This document shows, one piece after another, positions 57,507-64,000 of a stretch of 64,000 nt of DNA; positions within the stretch are counted from its first letter, which is position 1, and each line of letters begins with the position of its first letter. A program made the translations under genes and the position numbers. The DNA comes from Flammeovirga pectinis (GTDB taxonomy: Bacteria > Bacteroidota > Bacteroidia > Cytophagales > Flammeovirgaceae), in contig NZ_CP034562.1 in NCBI RefSeq assembly GCF_003970675.1, positions 4,411,501-4,475,500 of the forward strand, in the 5' to 3' direction. The notes below the pieces were generated by a model. It did no database searches, was not told the DNA's origin, and worked only from the letters and a program-made list of their open reading frames with translations.

Positions 57507-60500
57507 TTAAAATTCTAAAGAAATACCACCTCTGTAAATTGCTGATACAGGGTAATTCCCTCTGTCAACACCTCTGTAGAATACACTAGAAGAACCCACT
57601 TCTGGATCAAAACCTGAATAATTTGTGAATGTGAAAGGGTTTTGTGTACTAGCATAGATTCTGAAATTGCTTACTTTTAAAGATTTCAACCAACTTTTTG
57701 GTAAGGTGTACCCTAAAGTGATGTTCTGAATTCTTAGGTAAGAACCATCTTCTAAAAAGTAATCTGAATACGTTCTTGTATTGTAATGTTCTGCTTGATC
57801 CCTAGGTGTTGGAATATTAGAAGTAGGGTTAACAGGTTGCCATGCATTTACTAATTCAGCACTTCGCTTATTTTGATACGCATATGCTTTAGAACCATTG
57901 TAGACTTTTGCTCCATAAGAACCAAAGAATTGGATACCGAAATCAAACCCTTTGTAAAAGATTGTAATGTTTAATCCAGCCTCCCAAAGCGGAGTACCAC
58001 TACCCATATATTCTCTGTCATCGTCGTCTATCTTACCATCACCATTAACATCAATATATTTTAAATCACCTAACTGTGCAGTTGGAATAATTTTCTGATA
58101 TTCTACCAATTCCTCTTGTGTTTTAATAGTTCCGTCTGTTGGAATTAAGAAGAAGGAACCGGCTTGGTATCCTGGTTTTAAGAAAGTAGTGTTCTCACTA
58201 TCCTTACCAATAATTGGCTGGCCGCCTGCAACAGATTCTAAACCTGGAGCTAAAGAAACTACTTCATTTACGTTTTTAGAAAATGTACCATTAATTTTGA
58301 AATGAACATCACCAATGTGGTTGTTATATCCCAAAACTAACTCAATACCTTTATTTGATAAGTTACCTACATTTTGCCAAACCATATTGTAACTATTCGC
58401 TGTTGTTGCACCTGTTGACGGTGGAATAGGGACAGCCAATAACATGTCTTGCTTGTCAGATTTATAAACATCGCCAGAGAAAGTTACTCTACCATTAAAG
58501 AATTCTGCATCAATACCTAAGTTCTGAGAAATGTTTGTTTCCCATTTAATACCATCATCTACATACGTTGGGTTTGTAGTTCCTAACTGTAAGTTGTCAT
58601 CATATTCTGGCCCTAAAGGATAATCTACTTGAGGGGTTACAATAGCTTGGTAAGGTAAGTAAGCCGTTAAGTTCTGCAGTCCTTGTCCTGCTTTATCGCT
58701 ACCCGTTTGACCATAGCCGTAACGAATTTTTAAGTTAGATACTGTCTTTTTAAGTGGTTTAAAGAATTTCTCGTTAGAGATATTCCATCCCCCAGAAACA
58801 GAAGGAAAAACTCCCCAATTATTATCAGGATGAAAACGAGAAGAACCGTCTCTACGAACAGATGCACTTACCATATATCTATTGTCGTAGTTATATTGTG
58901 CTCTGCCGAGTATTCCTATGTTTTTTGATTCCGCATAACGTTCATCTACAGATCTAATTTCGTTAGCTGCACCCATAGATGGTGTAGAATTACTAGCAAG
59001 TTCGGCACCATGTATCTGGCTTTTTTCTGATGTTGATGTTTCGAAAGTAACACCACCAACTAAACCAATTTTATGCTTGCCAAATTTCTTGTTGTAAGAA
59101 GCTGTATATTCTTGTATTGATCTATAATACGTATAATCTGTATATCTTAATTCTGATATTGGGTTAGAAGCATTTAGCATATAATTACCTTGGTCGTCAT
59201 ACACTTCGTAAGTAGGTTTAAACCATTCGTTGTGCGATCGCTGAATTGAACCACCAACATTTGCATTTAATTTAAAACCACTAAATAACTCATAGTTCAT
59301 GATAATGTTACCATTGTAACCATCTTCGAACGTCTCATTAGATTCTCTTAATTTACCAATAAAACCACCCATTGCTTCTGGGTTTGCACCAGGTACAACA
59401 AATTCTGTATCGTTTACATCAAGAGGAGGGATCATTGTAGATTGCTTAATAGCCTCATATTGTAATCCCCACGGTTCACTTTCTTTTTTACTGTTATTTA
59501 AACCTAAGTTAAGTTGCATTCTGAACTTATCCTTTTGGTAAGTAGTATTCGATCTTAAGTTTGCTCTTTGATATCCTGAGTTAATAAAAACACCTTCTTG
59601 ATCATAAAAAGTACCTGTAATGTTATACGTTACATAACCAGAACCACCCGATAGTCTTAAATTGTAATTTTGAATAGGAGCATTGTCAACTTGAACTTCT
59701 TTTAACCAATCGGTGTCATAATACAATCCTTGAGGGTTAAAAGATAGTGGATCAAATTTCCCTGTATCTTTGTTGTCGTATAATATTTTATTGATGTAAA
59801 GGGCATCTACTGTTCCTGCTAGTTCAATACCTGAAGTGATTTTTTGAATACCATAATAGGCATCTAAATTCACTTTTAATTGTCCTTTTTCACCACGTTT
59901 TGTAGTGATAAGAATTACACCTGCAGATGCTCTAGAGCCATAAATAGCTGCAGAAGCACCATCTTTTAATACTTCTATAGATTGAATTTCTTGAGGAGAG
60001 ATATTAGGGTTTGATGTATAAGTTACCCCATCTACTACATAGAGTGGTTCGGAACCACCATCTTGAAAAGAGCTTACACCACGAATAGTAATTGTTGATT
60101 GTTCACCTGGTGCACCAGAAGCGGATCTAACAGAAACACCAGCCATTTGACCTTGTAGTGCAGTTCCCAAATCGGCTGTTGGAGATCTCTCTAAATCTTC
60201 TGCCTTTAATTGAGTAATTGCACCAGTAATTTCTCTTTTTTCTTGTTCACCATAACCAATAACCACTACTTCTTCTAGTGCTTCGGTATCATACTCAAGT
60301 TTTAAATCGAAGTTTGTTCTATCACCTACATAAACCTCTTTGTCTTTGTGGCCAATAGATGATACCACTAGAACAGATTCTTTGTTAGGTACATGTAATT
60401 TAAATAGGCCATTAAAATCTGTAACTGTTCCTGTTGTTGTACCTTTTACAATAATATAGGCACCAATTAAAGGAGCGTCCTGTTCGTCTAGAACAGTACC

Positions 60501-60602
60501 TTTAATATCTACACCTTGGGCTAAAAGGTTTAGAGAGGAAAATAGAGTTAGAAGAAGTATTAACCTCAATAGTTTTGCTGATTTAGTAAAAATAATATTC
60601 AT
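57507..60602 (-). CDS. SusC/RagA-family TonB-dependent transporter, locus 2
   Basis: A 1031-residue outer-membrane transporter: signal peptide, carboxypeptidase-regulatory-like domain (DIKGTVLDEQDAPLIGAYI), TonB-box region (EEVVVIGYGEQEKREITG), plug (LQGQMAGVSVRSASGAPG, IRGVSSFQDGGSEPLYVVDG) and a barrel ending SLEF. First gene of a susC-susD-SGBP operon, downstream of its HTCS gene on the same strand. It probably imports agaro- or porphyran-oligosaccharides. Confidence 0.96.
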   Translation of the reverse strand: MNIIFTKSAKLLRLILLLTLFSSLNLLAQGVDIKGTVLDEQDAPLIGAYIIVKGTTTGTVTDFNGLFKLHVPNKESVLVVSSIGHKDKEVYVGDRTNFDLKLEYDTEALEEVVVIGYGEQEKREITGAITQLKAEDLERSPTADLGTALQGQMAGVSVRSASGAPGEQSTITIRGVSSFQDGGSEPLYVVDGVTYTSNPNISPQEIQSIEVLKDGASAAIYGSRASAGVILITTKRGEKGQLKVNLDAYYGIQKITSGIELAGTVDALYINKILYDNKDTGKFDPLSFNPQGLYYDTDWLKEVQVDNAPIQNYNLRLSGGSGYVTYNITGTFYDQEGVFINSGYQRANLRSNTTYQKDKFRMQLNLGLNNSKKESEPWGLQYEAIKQSTMIPPLDVNDTEFVVPGANPEAMGGFIGKLRESNETFEDGYNGNIIMNYELFSGFKLNANVGGSIQRSHNEWFKPTYEVYDDQGNYMLNASNPISELRYTDYTYYRSIQEYTASYNKKFGKHKIGLVGGVTFETSTSEKSQIHGAELASNSTPSMGAANEIRSVDERYAESKNIGILGRAQYNYDNRYMVSASVRRDGSSRFHPDNNWGVFPSVSGGWNISNEKFFKPLKKTVSNLKIRYGYGQTGSDKAGQGLQNLTAYLPYQAIVTPQVDYPLGPEYDDNLQLGTTNPTYVDDGIKWETNISQNLGIDAEFFNGRVTFSGDVYKSDKQDMLLAVPIPPSTGATTANSYNMVWQNVGNLSNKGIELVLGYNNHIGDVHFKINGTFSKNVNEVVSLAPGLESVAGGQPIIGKDSENTTFLKPGYQAGSFFLIPTDGTIKTQEELVEYQKIIPTAQLGDLKYIDVNGDGKIDDDDREYMGSGTPLWEAGLNITIFYKGFDFGIQFFGSYGAKVYNGSKAYAYQNKRSAELVNAWQPVNPTSNIPTPRDQAEHYNTRTYSDYFLEDGSYLRIQNITLGYTLPKSWLKSLKVSNFRIYASTQNPFTFTNYSGFDPEVGSSSVFYRGVDRGNYPVSAIYRGGISLEF

Positions 60603-60871
60603 ATTTTTTACATACTAAGTTTGTTGAAAATTCAATTCATCTCATTAAAATTGAATTGTAAAAATAGGTCTTGCTATCTATTTAAGTGTCTAAAAAACTA
60701 TTATAAAAAAGGGTATAAATACGCTTCTTACGCTGTTATACAAAGGGTAGAATAATTTTTTATCTAAAAAGAGGGGGGTAAAAATTACCTTAGTGTAAAT
60801 GTATAAGGTAGCCTCCCATTTGTTTATTTATTTATTATTAAGCGGAGTTTTCTAATAAGGTTGTTTGCTCT
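60603..60871 (-). promoter_or_regulatory. Control region of susC2
   Basis: 269 bp without a gene. It holds AATTCAATT/AATTGAATT arms (60629-60637, 60649-60657) in the leader, AAAGGGTATAAAT near 60708-60720, minus-strand TACCCTTTG (a -7-like box with one extra base) at 60740-60748, and GAGGGGGGTAAAAATT at 60771-60786, a copy of the G-tract motif 171 bp upstream of the ATG. Confidence 0.4.
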
Positions 60872-63800
60872 TTATTTATTATCAATTTCTTCTAAAAGAT
60901 CTTGTTGTTCGTTTTCTGTACTATTTTCTTTTAAATATATTGATGGAGGAATTCCAAATTCTTTTTTGAAACAATTTCTGAAGTATTTCAGATCATTAAA
61001 GCCTACTTCATAAGTAACATCACTTACACTATAACGTCCTATTTTTAACATTTGAGCGGCTCTTTTTAATCGAATGTTACGTATAAATCCTTTTGCAGTT
61101 TGCCCAGTTAAAGATTTCAATTTTTGATTTAAACGGATAGGAGTAGCACCATATTCAGAGGCTAATTTATCCACTGTAAATTCTGAATCAGAAATGTTTT
61201 CTTCTACAATTTCTACCAAGCGTTTTAAGAACTTTTCGTCTATAGATGTATAGGTGATTTCACTTGGTTTTACATCAATATTTGTCTTGAAGTTCTTTTG
61301 CTGATTTTTTCTATTCTCTAATAAAGATTGTATTCTCGCTATGAGCACTTCAGAATTAAAAGGCTTTGTAACATAAGCATCAACACCATATTCATAGCCT
61401 TTTAACTTACTATCTTCAGAGTTTTTTGCCGTTAATAATATAATAGGTAGATGACATAAATGATTATCATCTCTAATGCTTTTTGTAAATTCATACCCAT
61501 CCATCACAGGCATCATAATATCAGAAAGGATAAGGTTTGGTAAAACATCTTTGGCTTTTTGGAGACCTACTTGCCCGTTTTCTGCACTATATACATCGTA
61601 ATCATCCTTTAGTAAATCAGTCAATAATTCTCTAATAGATGTATTATCATCTACCACAAGAATTTTTTGTTTTACATTCACCTCAAGTTCATCTATCATT
61701 TCTTCTTTGTACTCTTCTAATACATCACTAGGAGTACTTTCTACTTGTTCAATTATTTCACCCTCATAAGCAGTGGCAGATAATGGAAACTCTAAAGTAA
61801 AAGTAGTACCCACGTTTAATGTACTTTCTACAGCGATTGTTCCGTGGTGTAAATCAACTAAACTTTTTGTAAATGCTAAGCCTATTCCTGTACCTCGGTT
61901 CTTCGCTTTTTTAAGATTAGAAACCTGATAAAATCTGTTGAATAGGTAGGCTAATTTTTCTTCTGGAATACCAATTCCTGTATCTTTAAGAACAACTCTT
62001 ACTTTGTCGGCTTCCTGCATTACTGCTAATTTAATTTCACCTTCGTGCGTAAATTTAAAAGCGTTGGATAATAAGTTGTAAACTATTTTTTCAAGCTTGT
62101 CAGTATCCATATACCCTTCAATTGAAGTTGAAGAATGTTCGTAGGTAAATGAGATGTGCTCATATTCTGCAAATTCTTTAAAAGAGTGGTACACCTGATC
62201 TAAGAAGTTAGACCAATTCCCTTTTGATAATTGCAATTTCATTTGTCCTTGTTCTACTTTTCTAAAGTCTAATAATTGATTTACTAAACGCATTAGATGT
62301 TGAACATTCTTAAAAATCATTTGATAGCTTTTCTCTCTATCTGTTGTAGAAACCGTGTTCCCTTTCTTAATTAATTGCTCTATGGGTGTATTAATTAAAG
62401 TCAGTGGCGTTCTTAACTCATGCGATATATTTGTAAAAAACTGAAGTTTTAATTGGCTCAAATCTTCCAATTTTTCTCTCTCAAATTTTTCCATTTCCAG
62501 CTGACTTTTCTTTCTCGCGGTAATAATGGTAAATCTAGAGAAAAAGCCAATTAGAACAATAACAAGAATAACATAAAAGAGCTTTGCCCAAATACTCCAC
62601 CACCAAGGCGGAAGTACAGTTATTTCCATAGAAATAGCCTTAGGATTCCATATACCATCACAGTTGGATGCTTTAACGTAGAGTATATAATTACCCGGAG
62701 ATATATTGGTGTATTTTGCTTCTCTTTGCCCTGCATCTACAGTTACCCAATCTTTATCAAACCCGTCTAATTTATATCTATAGCTATTGTTTTCTGATGC
62801 ACCATAATGCAATGAAGCAAACTTAAAAGAAAAACTATTTTGATTATGGGGTAACTCAATCGCTTTTGTTGATTGTAATGATGAGGTTAAAATCTGATTG
62901 CCTAAGAAAGAATCATAAGGATTAATCTCATTATTTAGAATCTTTAAATCAGTAAAAATTACACTTGCCACAGTATGGTCATCTATAATTTCATGAGGTT
63001 TAAAGATGTTTATACCATTTACTCCGCCAAAGAGCAACTTCCCATTGTTTAACTTAACAGCAGCTAACTCACCAAATTCATCACCTTGTAGACCGTCTGT
63101 TAAATCAAAGTTTTTAATTCTTCTGTTTTCTAAATTTATTTTACTCAAACCCTTGTTACTAGCTACCCAGAGGTTACCATAATTGTCTTCTAAAATAGAT
63201 TTAATCACATTACTGGGTAATCCATTTTTAGTAGATAGGTGTTCAAAATTTATATCGGTAGTTGTACTTTTTTTAGGGTTGAAGATGTTTAAACCTCCGC
63301 CCATAGTACCTACCCAAATTTCGCCATTTGAGGCTTCGAATACAGGTAAAATATAATTATACGATAGCGATGAAGGCACTTCTTTAGTGTTGGTAAAGAT
63401 TTCGAAATAAGGATTTTTCTTAACTTTTTCTTCTTTTGATAGAAACACTAAACCCTTATTCGTACCAAACCAGATATTTCCTTTTTTATCAATAGTGATG
63501 CTTCTGATAATATCAATTTCATGGTCATTCTTATCAATAATTGTAGGAAAAGACCACTCAAATTTTTTATCCTTTTCAATGCCTTTGATGATACCACCAC
63601 CGTAAGTAGCTAACCATAAAATAGAATCGCCATCATTGGCAATATCAAAGGTTGCAAAAATATGATCGGTAGGATGGACCGTACTTTCAATAATCTTATT
63701 TTCTAGCGTTAACGCCTTATCAATAGGAATAATTAATGTTTTAGAAGGATAGCCTACACCAAATACAAGCTGATCTTTCCATTGTTCTATTGCATAAACA

Positions 63801-64000
63801 ATATTCTGTGCCTTTTTATTTTTAGCCACATTTAGAGAACGAACTTTCTTGTTATCAAAAACATTTAGACCTCCACCTTCTGTACCAATCCATATACGAC
63901 CTAAGTTATCTTGGAAGGTACTTCTAATTTTATTGTAGGTTAAATCTAGCGGGTTTTCACCTTGTTTAAAATGCGTGAATTTCTTTCTTCTAGGGTTGTA
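60872..64000 (-). CDS. HTCS regulator of the agar/porphyran locus, N-terminus outside the window
   Basis: The frame is open to base 64000, so the gene starts beyond the window; the GTG at 63829 is internal to the propeller (TFQDNLGRIWIGTEGGGLNVF is encoded upstream of it). Visible order: propeller repeats, Y_Y_Y domain, membrane helix (KLFYVILVIVLIGFFS), HisKA with NISHELRTP (His codon 62420-62422), HATPase_c (DTGIGIPEE, GTGIGLAF), a canonical receiver (VVDDN; LSDIMMPVMDG with Asp codon 61520-61522; TKPF) and an AraC-type HTH (GFNDLKYFRNCFKKEFG). All phosphorelay residues are intact, unlike the HTCS of locus 1. It would sense an imported galactan oligosaccharide and activate the downstream units. 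Confidence 0.94.
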   Translation of the reverse strand, partial: YNPRRKKFTHFKQGENPLDLTYNKIRSTFQDNLGRIWIGTEGGGLNVFDNKKVRSLNVAKNKKAQNIVYAIEQWKDQLVFGVGYPSKTLIIPIDKALTLENKIIESTVHPTDHIFATFDIANDGDSILWLATYGGGIIKGIEKDKKFEWSFPTIIDKNDHEIDIIRSITIDKKGNIWFGTNKGLVFLSKEEKVKKNPYFEIFTNTKEVPSSLSYNYILPVFEASNGEIWVGTMGGGLNIFNPKKSTTTDINFEHLSTKNGLPSNVIKSILEDNYGNLWVASNKGLSKINLENRRIKNFDLTDGLQGDEFGELAAVKLNNGKLLFGGVNGINIFKPHEIIDDHTVASVIFTDLKILNNEINPYDSFLGNQILTSSLQSTKAIELPHNQNSFSFKFASLHYGASENNSYRYKLDGFDKDWVTVDAGQREAKYTNISPGNYILYVKASNCDGIWNPKAISMEITVLPPWWWSIWAKLFYVILVIVLIGFFSRFTIITARKKSQLEMEKFEREKLEDLSQLKLQFFTNISHELRTPLTLINTPIEQLIKKGNTVSTTDREKSYQMIFKNVQHLMRLVNQLLDFRKVEQGQMKLQLSKGNWSNFLDQVYHSFKEFAEYEHISFTYEHSSTSIEGYMDTDKLEKIVYNLLSNAFKFTHEGEIKLAVMQEADKVRVVLKDTGIGIPEEKLAYLFNRFYQVSNLKKAKNRGTGIGLAFTKSLVDLHHGTIAVESTLNVGTTFTLEFPLSATAYEGEIIEQVESTPSDVLEEYKEEMIDELEVNVKQKILVVDDNTSIRELLTDLLKDDYDVYSAENGQVGLQKAKDVLPNLILSDIMMPVMDGYEFTKSIRDDNHLCHLPIILLTAKNSEDSKLKGYEYGVDAYVTKPFNSEVLIARIQSLLENRKNQQKNFKTNIDVKPSEITYTSIDEKFLKRLVEIVEENISDSEFTVDKLASEYGATPIRLNQKLKSLTGQTAKGFIRNIRLKRAAQMLKIGRYSVSDVTYEVGFNDLKYFRNCFKKEFGIPPSIYLKENSTENEQQDLLEEIDNK

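Noticed and set aside
63827-63829. GTG as the start of the second HTCS
   Set aside because: The frame continues to the window edge and encodes propeller repeats upstream; no signal peptide follows the GTG, so the gene is truncated by the window.

Overview
The window is AT-rich DNA from what looks like a marine member of the Bacteroidota, probably a Flammeovirga-like cytophagian (genus is inference). It has two SusC/SusD transporter pairs, hybrid two-component (HTCS) regulators with periplasmic propellers, many outer-membrane lipoproteins, and secreted proteins ending in type IX secretion (T9SS) sorting domains. I saw no rRNA, tRNA, CRISPR array, transposase or phage gene. Nearly everything belongs to two adjacent polysaccharide utilization loci (PULs).

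Locus 1 (about 1-27.4 kb) is a beta-mannan locus. It opens with the 3' part of a large secreted GH113-like enzyme with PKD, discoidin-type and chitin-binding-type-3 modules, closed by a strong terminator hairpin. Then come an HTCS regulator whose receiver has lost its phospho-acceptor Asp, a small ExbD-like lipoprotein, and on the minus strand a SusC-SusD-surface-glycan-binding-protein operon. Divergent from this, a nine-gene plus-strand operon encodes a DUF1593 lipoprotein, GH26 mannanase, SSS symporter, GH130 mannosyl-glucose phosphorylase, AGE-type (mannobiose/cellobiose) 2-epimerase, GH5_7 mannanase, an S1 sulfatase overlapping it, a DUF4493-GH5_8 mannanase and a stand-alone DUF4493 lipoprotein, and ends at a terminator. 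The pathway reads: surface cleavage, SusCD import, periplasmic trimming, symport of mannobiose, epimerization to mannosyl-glucose, then phosphorolysis to mannose-1-phosphate and glucose.

Between the loci (27.5-31.1 kb) lies a propeller sensor fused to a SpoIIE/PP2C phosphatase instead of a histidine kinase.

Locus 2 (about 31.1-64 kb, all minus strand) is an agar/porphyran-type locus: an HTCS regulator (cut by the window end), SusC, SusD, a PKD/CBM glycan-binding lipoprotein, a T9SS-exported GH86, an S1 sulfatase, a GH2 beta-galactosidase, a two-CBM protein, a 2641-residue T9SS protein with six CBM-like modules and a 1.53-kb internal duplication, a second GH86 without a sorting tag, a GH29, an SGNH esterase and a frameshifted second SGNH esterase. 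Upstream regions of most transcription units here share an A-rich/GGGGGG/TAAWTTT motif.

Together the loci could dismantle the wall of a Porphyra-type red alga, which combines beta-mannan with sulfated porphyran. That ecological reading is inference.
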